Shown: positions 22,917 to 31,076 of the stretch, piece after piece
Layout of the letters: every line of letters starts with the position of its first letter
Numbering within the stretch: the first letter of the stretch is position 1
Origin: Deltaproteobacteria bacterium
Lineage (GTDB): Bacteria; Desulfobacterota; Syntrophia; Syntrophales; JAFGIO01
DNA length: 43,706 bases
NCBI GenBank assembly: GCA_016929555.1
Contig: JAFGIO010000160.1
Span: forward strand, 1 to 43,706
Reading direction: 5' to 3'
Made by a program: the position numbers and the translations under genes
The notes under the pieces: generated by a model
Told to the model about the DNA's origin: nothing
The model's input: only the letters and a program-made list of their open reading frames with translations
Database searches by the model: none

Positions 22917-25746
22917 CCCTGCGGATTTCTCTCAAAAGATCGTGCAGGTGGTAGGGTTTCTGGACAAAGCCGGCGGCCCCGTTCTTGAGGAGGTCGCTCT
23001 TCTTGATGTTGGCGGCATAGCCGCTTGCGATAACGACCTTGGTGGCTGGATCGATCTTCAAGATTTCCGAGAGGCATTTAAGCCCGCCCATACCGGGCAT
23101 GATTAGATCCATAATGACCAGATGGATGCGATCCCGCTCTTTTTTGAAGACTTCCAAGGCGTCTTCTCCCGTTTCAGCTACCAGTGCGTCATAGCCGAAG
23201 TGGTTCAGGATGTCCCGTCCCCCTTCGAGCAGATATTTCTCGTCGTCCACGAGCAGGATGGTCTCCGTGCCGGACAGGTCTTCCTCCCGGCTTGCCTTTT
23301 TGTAATCCTCTTCGGTGTAGGGGTGATCCAAGGCGGGCAGGTAGATGTAAAAGGTCGTTCCGATCTCCTGCTCACTCTCACAGATGATATACCCGTTGTG
23401 ATTTTTCACGATTCCATAGACGACGGAGAGCCCCAGACCCGTTCCCTTGCCGACATCTTTGGTTGTGAAGAAGGGTTCGAAGATACGATCCAGGGTTTCT
23501 CTGTCCATCCCGTGCCCCGTATCGGAAAAGCGGATCAAGGCGTAATGCCCCTTTTTCATCAGGATGTTATGCCGGGTTTCATTGCGATCGATGTTGACGT
23601 TGCGGGTCGATATGGTGATCTCGCCGCCGTCGGGCATGGCATCTCCCGCATTGATGGCCATATTCATGATGACCTGGCCAAGTTGTGCCCGGTCTCCGCT
23701 GACAAGATAGAGATCGACGTCCATGTCGAAGCGGACGGATATCATCCTGGGGATGGAGCGGGCGATCAATTCGTAAAATTTTTCGATCTCCTGAGACAGA
23801 TTGAGGGGTTCGAACCTGCTCTCCATCTTCCGGCTGAAGATCAGAAGCTGCCTGATGAGCTCGGAGCTGCGCTGGATCAGCTTGTTGATGTTGTTAAGGT
23901 ACTTCCAATCGGGGTCGCTTTCGGTTCTGCGCATCAGCAGCAACTGATTGTATCCGCTGATGGCCTGGATGATATTGTTGAAATCGTGGGATATGCCGCT
24001 CGTGAGGGTTCCGACCGCCTCCATTTTCGTGGCATGGCGGAGCTGATCTTCGAGGTTGCGCTGTTCCGTCACGTCCTTTAGGGTCCCCACCAGGCCGATG
24101 AACCCCCCCTCCGCATCCAGATTGGGTGCTCCGCTCATGGTGAAATGCCGTTCCGGTCCCTTCATGTGAGGGATGATCAAGGGAAAATCACGGACGACCG
24201 TCTTATCGCTGCGGACCCTTTCAAAGTAATGCAGAAAGCCGTCAACATCCCGCTTTTCTATAAAGTCGATGAACGGCTTGCCGAGCACCTCCCGGGCGGG
24301 ATGTCCCAGGAGCTTTTCCCAGGCGGGATTGATATAGGTAAAGGCGCCATTGCTGTCCAGCGTGTAGATGATGTCGGGAGCATTCTCGCTGAGTGACCGG
24401 AAACGCTGTTCGCTTTCCTGCGTTTTCTGGTAGGAAAGGGCATTGTTGATGCTGATGGCGATCTGAGGGGCGATTCCCATCAATAGAGACATTTCGCTGT
24501 GGGTCACCTTCTGTTTCGCCGTCACCTTGTCGACGACCAGAACGCCCAGGGCTTCATCCTTGTATACGATGGGCACACAAAGAAAAGATTGGGTTCCCGA
24601 GGCCTTGGCGAATTCGAGGCTTCTGGGCGTCAAGTCTCCTTTGATGTCGTTGATGTCAGTTACCAGATAGGGCTTCTTTTCCTTGAACGCTACGACGGCG
24701 GGGCCCTTGGACCCGGGTTTGTCCAGATGAAAGGCCACGTTTTTCATGACATCGGTGTACTCCATGCCGTAACCGTACCCGACGACAAACCTCAACCACT
24801 TTCTTTCCTTGTCGGCCAGCATGATCATGCCCCTGTCGAAATCGGAACGCGTTTCGAGGGCATCCATGATGAACTTGAGCAGCGCGTCGATATCCAGAAT
24901 CTTCGACGTCGCCTCACCCACCTCCCGAATCAACAGGTTTTCGTTGTAGCGGAAGTTGATTTCATTCAGCAGGCGGTCCGCCATATCGCTTTCGTCGGTT
25001 ATCTGACGCAGGAGATCCTTCTTTTCCAGCCGTTCGATCATGAAATAAAAGCCGGCAAGAACAAGCAAGCAGGACAGCAGAAGAACGATCCACGGTATCG
25101 GGGTCAGGAAGGGGATGGAAAGAAGGCAGATCAACATGCCGGCCGCAGTCAAATAGTTGCTCATTCTCTTGAATTTAGAGAACGGGCTGCTTTCCCAGCT
25201 GACGATATATCGACAGTGTTTGTCGCCCCTGTGAAGACATTCCGGGTGTTCGATTTCTGCGAATTTCCCCGTGTACATTTTGGCCAGGGCTTCCAGATTA
25301 CCGATGCGGTTTTCGCATTGGAAGGGGTTCTCCTTGACGTCCTCCCGGGGGATGCTCGTGACGACGACCTTCTGTTCTCCCAATTTCTGCACGGTAACAT
25401 CGGCGGCCCGGGTGATCTTGTTCGCCACCGTGCCGATTAAGGAGTAAGCCGTAGTGGGGGTGATGAAGCCGAGGATGTATTGCCTTACCGGACTTTTGAT
25501 ATTCGCGGTCGCGGAGTGGCGGCCCACCTCGCGCGCGAGGGGGAGGTTGCCCGTTTTTTCCTGAAGAATTTCATGAAAACGGTTGATATGACTCTGCGTG
25601 AACCAGTGGCCGTCATCCTCCACTTCCAGGCGGTCGATGCCCGCCTTATCGAGCAGGGCATCCACGTCGATTTCGGGATAATATTTCTCGATATAGACGG
25701 TATACGCCCTCAGCAGGCTGCTGTTGTAAAGGGGGACTTCTCTCAT
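22882..25746 (-). CDS. Hybrid sensor histidine kinase with GAF, PAS and receiver domains
   Basis: A 954-residue kinase. Order: N-terminal sensor region (1-185) with H-P-E-C170-x7-C178, of a type I cannot name; two membrane segments (about 198-235); GAF (270-435); PAS (445-560); HisKA with S-H587-D-F-N-N; HATPase (N-box near 696-702, G-x-G near 744-746 and 768-772); receiver with D880 (V-I-M-D-L-I-M-P) and K930. The N-terminal part precedes the membrane pair and has no signal peptide, so both ends are likely cytoplasmic (inference). It starts 4 bases after the PilZ-like gene, so the two are co-translated and may signal together. The output partner is unknown; the C-terminal receiver may act by phosphorelay or feedback. 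Confidence 0.85.
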   Translation of the reverse strand: MREVPLYNSSLLRAYTVYIEKYYPEIDVDALLDKAGIDRLEVEDDGHWFTQSHINRFHEILQEKTGNLPLAREVGRHSATANIKSPVRQYILGFITPTTAYSLIGTVANKITRAADVTVQKLGEQKVVVTSIPREDVKENPFQCENRIGNLEALAKMYTGKFAEIEHPECLHRGDKHCRYIVSWESSPFSKFKRMSNYLTAAGMLICLLSIPFLTPIPWIVLLLSCLLVLAGFYFMIERLEKKDLLRQITDESDMADRLLNEINFRYNENLLIREVGEATSKILDIDALLKFIMDALETRSDFDRGMIMLADKERKWLRFVVGYGYGMEYTDVMKNVAFHLDKPGSKGPAVVAFKEKKPYLVTDINDIKGDLTPRSLEFAKASGTQSFLCVPIVYKDEALGVLVVDKVTAKQKVTHSEMSLLMGIAPQIAISINNALSYQKTQESEQRFRSLSENAPDIIYTLDSNGAFTYINPAWEKLLGHPAREVLGKPFIDFIEKRDVDGFLHYFERVRSDKTVVRDFPLIIPHMKGPERHFTMSGAPNLDAEGGFIGLVGTLKDVTEQRNLEDQLRHATKMEAVGTLTSGISHDFNNIIQAISGYNQLLLMRRTESDPDWKYLNNINKLIQRSSELIRQLLIFSRKMESRFEPLNLSQEIEKFYELIARSIPRMISVRFDMDVDLYLVSGDRAQLGQVIMNMAINAGDAMPDGGEITISTRNVNIDRNETRHNILMKKGHYALIRFSDTGHGMDRETLDRIFEPFFTTKDVGKGTGLGLSVVYGIVKNHNGYIICESEQEIGTTFYIYLPALDHPYTEEDYKKASREEDLSGTETILLVDDEKYLLEGGRDILNHFGYDALVAETGEDALEVFKKERDRIHLVIMDLIMPGMGGLKCLSEILKIDPATKVVIASGYAANIKKSDLLKNGAAGFVQKPYHLHDLLREIRRVIDSPTNQLVV

Positions 25747-25750
25747 CGGG

Positions 25751-27841
25751 TCATGTCTTCAGACTGATGCCGTACTGTTTTTGAAGAAACTCGATATATC
25801 CCTTGTTGTCGCGGACGGAAATGATCCATAGCATGTATTGTCTTTCATGGGGGATCTGCCTTGCCTCTGCATAGTCCTCCGGATAGATCAGCACCGGAAT
25901 TTCCTCGACCGGGTATTGAACGGCGATCTGGTCTACGGCTGCGCTTAGAATCTCCCAGGGTGTATTCTCGGAATCGATGACCATAATCTTGATGCTGTTC
26001 AAGAGCTCGGAGAGATTGATCCCGAGGTCGGACCGGTCGACGATGAAAACCGCCTTGAGATGATCATCCTGCAGAAGCGATAGGACGTTCATCTCCCTGT
26101 TGAAACCGAGACGCTCGTAAACCTCGCTCAAGGGTTCCACGCCTTTACCCAGGGCGCCGATATGGAAGGCATCCAGCATAAGGCCGCCCGATCGGTGTCT
26201 GTAAAAGAGATCCAATTCCCAAAGGTCTGTGGGTCTGGATTCCCGCAAGGTCCAAGCGCCGGGCAGAAGACCCGGCCGTTCTGGCCTTTCATAGGGTCGA
26301 TAAGCGAACACATCGGCGGAACAGTGGCGGGGATTGTTGTAGGCCTTCGTCGTGTCGCCAAATAGCATATAGGGGAAGGGGTTGTCCGGCCTGAAATAGG
26401 TCATTAAATAGTCCATATTGGCGGAGGGCAGGCGGGCCAATCCCGTCAGGTAGTTGGCCCCATGCTGCAATAGCAGGTACCCCGTTTTCTGGCCGTCCAT
26501 ACGCCGGGCGGCCCAGTGATGGCCCAGCCAGGCCTTCTGGTAGGCCCGGATGATGGAGAGATGGGCATAGATCCTGCCGTTCTTTTCATAGGTGAAATGC
26601 TGCGTGATTTCGGGACAATCCTGATAAAGCTTCCGATAGGTTTCCTTGAAGTTCCCCCGGTAGGATTGCAGGTGGCGGTACTTCTTGGGATAGATGAAAC
26701 CCGTGTCAAAGAGAAATTCCCAGAGGGCGTCCATGTCCACCTTGTTGGCAACATAGGTATGGGGGTCCTCGACGTAGCCGAGGATCTGGGAAAGGGTCCT
26801 GTACTGATCGAGATCCATATCGAGGATGGCCAGACCGCACAGGACCTGTCCATTTTCCTCCTGGCGTCGGATCACCTGGGCCTTGACGGTCATCTTGAGA
26901 ATGCCCGCAAAGGCGATCATGAGGCTGGGAAGGATCATGCCGGGCATCAGCACTCCTTCCTCCGCCTTTTCGTAAACGGAGAATCCCGAATGTGAGATGT
27001 TTTGAATCTCCCGCTGGATTTGCTTTTTGAAAAAAGGATGCTCGAACTGGATGAGGGGCATCGGTGCCACCTGTTGACGATTGCTGCGGAAGATGACCGG
27101 CTGGTAGCGAGCGATGAGCGTGTCCTGGGGTTTCAGGACGATTTCCCAGGAGAATAGATCTTGCGTCTGGCGGCTGCATTGGCAGGGTCCGGAAAAGAGG
27201 ATCTTGCCGTCCGAGGAAAGCTGTACCGTTGCAGGGACATCCGGATTGAACCAGATCGACGATGAATTTTCGGGTTTTACGCTGACGCGGAAGGCCAGCG
27301 GGCTGAAATCGACCAATCTGCCTGTTGCCACAAAACCGCTCTGTATGAGCTCCACACTGGTATCTGAACAGGGAAATCGGACCACTTGGCGGCGGCTCAG
27401 GACGAAGCTTTCGTCAGGCAGCTGGACGGTAAACCCGTCGATCCCTTCCTCCAAGAGAACCGCTGGCGCCAGGAGGATGGATTCGTTTGTCTTGATGACA
27501 AGGTATCGAAACTGGAACTGCTTCAGATTGAAGGTCGAATATCTATCCGCCCAACGGCAGACAATCCGGTCGTCCAGGCAGGGTTCCGGCAGGGCCTCTA
27601 TCAGGATACCTTCGTTGTAGTGGTCGTGCTGAAAAAGCGCGTAGAGATGTCCTTCCATAAAATGAAGGTAATTCAGCGCATTGATCAGTTTCCTTTTTTC
27701 GAGAACCTGCGCCCCTTCCAGTGCCTTTATCAGATCCTCGTGCCGGAACATCCAGGGAGGGAGAAAGGTTTTGCCCTCGGAGACGATATCGAGGCTTCTG
27801 ATGCCGGCCCCTAGATCTTCGTCCCTGCTTTTGTGATCCAT
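25751..27841 (-). CDS. PilZ-like protein with a C-terminal acyltransferase-like region
   Basis: A 696-residue protein. A first PilZ-like unit holds R151-Q-V-V-R155 (the RxxxR c-di-GMP motif) and D178-F-S-P-L-A-F, where the motif's final Gly is replaced. A second (about 262-345) has N281-I-S-H-S-G286. Residues from about 370 to 600 have a G-F-I-Y-P-K-K block and an alternating pattern reminiscent of GNAT/FemAB acyltransferases, which is uncertain. No signal peptide or membrane segment is evident. It is the first gene of an operon with the hybrid kinase, 4 bases downstream. A c-di-GMP-controlled enzyme or adaptor is the simplest reading (inference). Confidence 0.6.
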   Translation of the reverse strand: MDHKSRDEDLGAGIRSLDIVSEGKTFLPPWMFRHEDLIKALEGAQVLEKRKLINALNYLHFMEGHLYALFQHDHYNEGILIEALPEPCLDDRIVCRWADRYSTFNLKQFQFRYLVIKTNESILLAPAVLLEEGIDGFTVQLPDESFVLSRRQVVRFPCSDTSVELIQSGFVATGRLVDFSPLAFRVSVKPENSSSIWFNPDVPATVQLSSDGKILFSGPCQCSRQTQDLFSWEIVLKPQDTLIARYQPVIFRSNRQQVAPMPLIQFEHPFFKKQIQREIQNISHSGFSVYEKAEEGVLMPGMILPSLMIAFAGILKMTVKAQVIRRQEENGQVLCGLAILDMDLDQYRTLSQILGYVEDPHTYVANKVDMDALWEFLFDTGFIYPKKYRHLQSYRGNFKETYRKLYQDCPEITQHFTYEKNGRIYAHLSIIRAYQKAWLGHHWAARRMDGQKTGYLLLQHGANYLTGLARLPSANMDYLMTYFRPDNPFPYMLFGDTTKAYNNPRHCSADVFAYRPYERPERPGLLPGAWTLRESRPTDLWELDLFYRHRSGGLMLDAFHIGALGKGVEPLSEVYERLGFNREMNVLSLLQDDHLKAVFIVDRSDLGINLSELLNSIKIMVIDSENTPWEILSAAVDQIAVQYPVEEIPVLIYPEDYAEARQIPHERQYMLWIISVRDNKGYIEFLQKQYGISLKT

Positions 27842-28209
27842 TGTTCATGTACTCCCGCGCATTTTCTGTACGATGATGTCCCTGACGAGTTGGTTCCTCT
27901 CTTTCGGGTCGATTGAAGACTTTCAGCCGTCCATCAAGGCATTGACGGAACGAGTCCTGCGACTAAACGACTGCAACATCGTTCATGCAGTTCGTCAATA
28001 GAAGGGAAGCGGTGCCCTGTAGGTGCATCTACATACCACCAGATTTTTTAACCTGTCAATGTTTTTATAACGTTCATGCGGCGTCGCAAAGGCACTTTCC
28101 GCTTGTCCTTGCCCTTAAAATTTGCTAAGAATATTCGCATGATTCCAATCAGATTCCTCTCTGGATCCCTCGGGCTTTCAGGCTTCGAAAACGGTCGGGG
28201 TGGGTAGAC
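27842..28209. other. 368-base divergent intergenic region
   Basis: No gene. It must hold the minus-strand promoter of the PilZ-like gene and the plus-strand promoter of the Na/Pi cotransporter gene. TATAAC at 28066-28071 resembles a -10, but no good -35 lies at the right distance. An imperfect palindrome, ACGACTGCA (27967-27975) with TGCAGTTCGT (27986-27995), has one bulged base and could be a regulator site. Confidence 0.4.
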
Positions 28210-29817
28210 ATGAAAGAGATGCTTCTGCTGACGGCCTCTATCGTCCTGTTTCTCATCGGCATGATGAAGCTGTCCGCCCTGGTGCAGCGGCTGATCACCC
28301 TCCGGATCAGAACTTACATTAAATACGCCGTACGCAAGCCGGTTTACGGGCTGTTGACGGGGGTGGCTACAACGGTTTTGTTTCAGAGCTCTTCCGCGAC
28401 GACGCTGTTGACGATCGGCATGGTCAGTGCCGGTTTGATCAGTTTTTTCGATTCACTGGGGATCATCTTGGGCGCCGATATCGGAACGACGCTGACGGTT
28501 CAGCTCGTTGTATGGAAGATAACGGATCTATCGCCGCTTTTCATCATTTGCGGCGGCTTGCTATGGCTATCGGGGAAACCGAAATGGAAACTCGCGGGAG
28601 AGGCCGCATTCTTTTTCGGCCTGATGTTCTTCGGCCTGAGCCTTGTCGCCCTGGCCACCGCTCCCCTGAAGGATACCCCTCTTTTCATCGTGCTTTTTCA
28701 GGAAACGGCAAATCCCCTGCCGGGTTTTTTCCTGGGTCTCGTCTTTACGGGTATTGTACAGGCGTCGGCCATTCCGATCAGCATCCTCGTCATCCTGGCC
28801 CAGCAGGATCTCATGACGATCGGCAATGCCCTCCCCGTTGTCTTCGGCGCCAACGTCGGCACCACGGTCACTGCATGTATGGCCTGGACGGTTGCCGACA
28901 TCGATGGCAGGAGAACCGCCCTAGCCCACTTCATTTTCAAGGCCGTCGGTGCGATCATCTGCCTTGCCATCATGCCCGCTTTCATCGCATTGCTGCGGGA
29001 GTTCAGTGGAAGCGCCGCCCAGCAGATCGCCCTCGGCCATTTTTTCTTCAACATCCTGATTGTGGCAATCTTTCTCTTTCTACTGGGGCCCGTCGCCAGG
29101 CTGCTGGAGAAGATTCTTCCGGGGAAAACCGCCACATTGCCCCTCTGGCCTGAATTTCTCGACGATGACCTTCTAAATAAACCCGATGTGGCCTTGGGAT
29201 GCGTACGGAAGGAACTGCAGCGCGAGATCATCCTCGCACAGGAGATGGTGCGGATGAGCCTTGCTCTGATCGACGAATACCGCGAGGCGACGTGGCGAAG
29301 TCTCCAGTATATAGAAATGGTCGTCGACAACCTGAGGATGGAGATCGTCCGGTACCTGAGAAGGATTTCCTGCCAGACTCTGTCGGAACCGCTTTCCACG
29401 AGACTGTTTGTCTACACCGGCATGGTGGACGACATCGAACGGATCGGCGATCATGCCAACGACCTGGCGTCACTTTCAAAGGATAAACAGACGAGAGACA
29501 TCTCCTTTTCCGAGGCGGGGAAGAAAGATCTTGACGCCATTGCACGGATGGTGTCCGATAACCTGCGCGATGCCGTCTCCCTGATGGAGAAAAAGGACGA
29601 GGAAAAGATAAACGGGCTGTACCTTCGTGAAGATGCCGTCGACATGAGGGTGAAAACGGCGGTGGAACGCCATCTCATCCGGTTTCACCGGCGGATATGC
29701 CAGGCCGAGGCCGGCCCGATCTTCGTGGAGATGCTGCTTCATCTGGAGAGAATATCGGATCACTGTGAGAACATTGCCGAATATGTCAGCGACCTCAAGG
29801 ATCCGGTCCCTGAATAA
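28210..29817 (+). CDS. Na/Pi cotransporter family protein with PhoU-like tail
   Basis: A 535-residue membrane protein of the NptA/PF02690 type. The signature Q-S-S-S-A-T-T is at 59-65. In the second repeat it is degenerate, as Q-A-S-A-I-P-I-S, so the two halves are not equivalent. About eight hydrophobic segments are followed from about residue 335 by two PhoU-like helical bundles with E/D-x-x-x-D motifs. The family is sodium-dependent phosphate symport, and the PhoU part probably regulates it. The changed second motif leaves the transported ion uncertain. The stop is 23 bases before the selenoprotein-like gene. Confidence 0.85.
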   Translation: MKEMLLLTASIVLFLIGMMKLSALVQRLITLRIRTYIKYAVRKPVYGLLTGVATTVLFQSSSATTLLTIGMVSAGLISFFDSLGIILGADIGTTLTVQLVVWKITDLSPLFIICGGLLWLSGKPKWKLAGEAAFFFGLMFFGLSLVALATAPLKDTPLFIVLFQETANPLPGFFLGLVFTGIVQASAIPISILVILAQQDLMTIGNALPVVFGANVGTTVTACMAWTVADIDGRRTALAHFIFKAVGAIICLAIMPAFIALLREFSGSAAQQIALGHFFFNILIVAIFLFLLGPVARLLEKILPGKTATLPLWPEFLDDDLLNKPDVALGCVRKELQREIILAQEMVRMSLALIDEYREATWRSLQYIEMVVDNLRMEIVRYLRRISCQTLSEPLSTRLFVYTGMVDDIERIGDHANDLASLSKDKQTRDISFSEAGKKDLDAIARMVSDNLRDAVSLMEKKDEEKINGLYLREDAVDMRVKTAVERHLIRFHRRICQAEAGPIFVEMLLHLERISDHCENIAEYVSDLKDPVPE

Positions 29818-29840
29818 AATGACCGTAGGGAGGTGAAACC

Positions 29841-30323
29841 ATGAACGAGATAAACGAAACCGTCGTTCAGGAAACGTTGAAGAAGGCCCGCCAGCGAATG
29901 CACCGCTATACCTGAGCCGAAGCAAGCCTGCAGGGACTGCAGGCCCTCTGGTCGCTGCCGGATTTCGGCGCGTGGGCGACGTCGGGATACATGGGCGCCA
30001 TCATCTCCGGCCAGGCCACCTGCGGCATCCTCATTGGCTGCGGTGTCGCCATAGGCCTTTACTGCGGCCACGGTATGGGGACTCCGCCGGAAGAGTATCC
30101 CGACCAGAGGAACCGGGCCGTCGAAGGTGTCAGACAGCTCTATTGCGATTTCATCGAGGCCTTCGGGTCCACCGATTGCCGTGCCCTCAGTCGATGCGAT
30201 TTCAGCGATCCCCAAGACGTGGCCCGATACATCGAAAACCGTCTCTGGAAGGAGACCTGCGATCGCTACCTCGAGTTCGGCATCATGAAATGCCTCCAAA
30301 TGAGCCGTGAGGGCGTCATTTAA
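29841..30323 (+). CDS. C_GCxxG_C_C family redox protein, probable selenoprotein (TGA read as Sec)
   Basis: A 160-residue reading frame if the TGA at 29913-29915 (codon 25) is read as selenocysteine. C_GCxxG_C_C proteins have a conserved Cys followed by A-x-x-V/L near the N-terminus; here it is U25-A-E-A-S-L. The rest fits the family: C61-G-x-L-x-G, C75, and C113-x5-C119. The family is thought to be redox active but has no clear reaction. The ATG at 29841 has a near-perfect site (AGGGAGGTGA, 29827-29836). The alternative ATG at 29991 lacks one and would drop 50 conserved-looking residues. A hairpin of SECIS type follows the TGA. If Sec machinery is absent elsewhere in the genome, this is a nonsense-broken gene instead. 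Confidence 0.8.
29926..29944 (+). promoter_or_regulatory. Predicted bacterial SECIS hairpin
   Basis: GCCTGCAG (29926-29933) pairs perfectly with CTGCAGGC (29937-29944) around the loop GGA. The loop starts 18 bases after the TGA. Known bacterial SECIS elements have a small apical loop beginning with one or two G, about 16-37 bases after the UGA, bound by SelB. Confidence 0.7.
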
Positions 30324-30364
30324 ATGATTTCCCGATACGTCAAAGGATCTTTTGTGATTTCTGT

Positions 30365-30396
30365 CCGAAACGGCAAAAATCTTGACCGTCTTTCGG
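30365..30396 (+). other. Inverted repeat before the ferritin-like gene
   Basis: CCGAAACGG (30365-30373) pairs with CCGTCTTTCGG (30386-30396) with a two-base bulge. It lies between the candidate selenoprotein gene and the ferritin-like gene. No T run follows, so its role is unclear. Confidence 0.3.
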
Positions 30397-30439
30397 GAAC
30401 TGTGTTAGTTCAGGCCGAAAAGGCCAAAGGAGAAGCGCC

Positions 30440-30958
30440 ATGAAAGAAAGGCTGAACGCTTTGGAGATCGCCCTTGACAACGAAATGAGGGAGCGCGAAT
30501 TCTATCTGAAGAATGCGCAGCGCACATCAAATCCGCTAAGCAAGGCCATGTTCGAACAAATCGCCGGCGAGGAGCTTGAGCATTACGAGCGGCTCAAGCA
30601 GATTCACGAGAACTGGGAGCAGCAGAAGCGCTGGCCGGAGTCCCTGCCGCTGAAGGTGAAAAACACCGTGGTGAGAAATGTATTGAAAGACATGATCGAC
30701 AAGGCCAAGGGCCTGCCGAAGGGAGACGACGATGATCTGGCCGCCGTGAGAGCTGCGGTGGAGTTCGAGGCAAAAGGCGCGGAATTCTATGCGAAGCTCC
30801 GGGATCAGGTGTCCGATCCCAAGGAGAAGGCCTTTTTCAACCTCCTGGCAGATATTGAGCACGAACACTTCGTTTCCCTGAAGGATACGGAGGAATTTCT
30901 CACGGAGCCCGCCCAATGGTATCGGAAACACGAGGGCACCGGTCTCGACGGAGCCTGA
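30440..30958 (+). CDS. Ferritin-like (rubrerythrin-type) diiron protein
   Basis: A 172-residue four-helix protein. Helices carry E-x-x-x-E (near 14-19), E-E-L-E-H (43-47), E-F-E-A-K-G-A-E-F-Y (about 107-116) and I-E-H-E-H (about 138-142), the pattern of a rubrerythrin-type diiron site. There is no rubredoxin-like Cys domain, so it is not a full rubrerythrin. A role in peroxide or iron handling in an anaerobe is likely. The ATG at 30440 has AAAGGAG upstream. It is 116 bases after the candidate selenoprotein gene. Confidence 0.8.
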   Translation: MKERLNALEIALDNEMREREFYLKNAQRTSNPLSKAMFEQIAGEELEHYERLKQIHENWEQQKRWPESLPLKVKNTVVRNVLKDMIDKAKGLPKGDDDDLAAVRAAVEFEAKGAEFYAKLRDQVSDPKEKAFFNLLADIEHEHFVSLKDTEEFLTEPAQWYRKHEGTGLDGA

Positions 30959-31000
30959 GATCGGCGATTTCACCCGATTCCGCCCTTTGCCTTGAAGATG

Positions 31001-31038
31001 ATCCCCCCAACCCCATCGACAAGGGGGTGAGGGGGATG
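31001..31038. repeat. C/G-tract palindrome between convergent genes
   Basis: ATCCCCC near 31001 and GGGGGAT near 31032 form the arms, with inner CCCC and GGGGG tracts. It resembles the G-tract element at 9940-9972. It may act as a bidirectional terminator for the ferritin-like (+) and ABC-F (-) genes. Confidence 0.4.
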
Positions 31039-31076
31039 TATCCTTCGTGACCAGTCGAAATCGCGCTCCTTTCATT

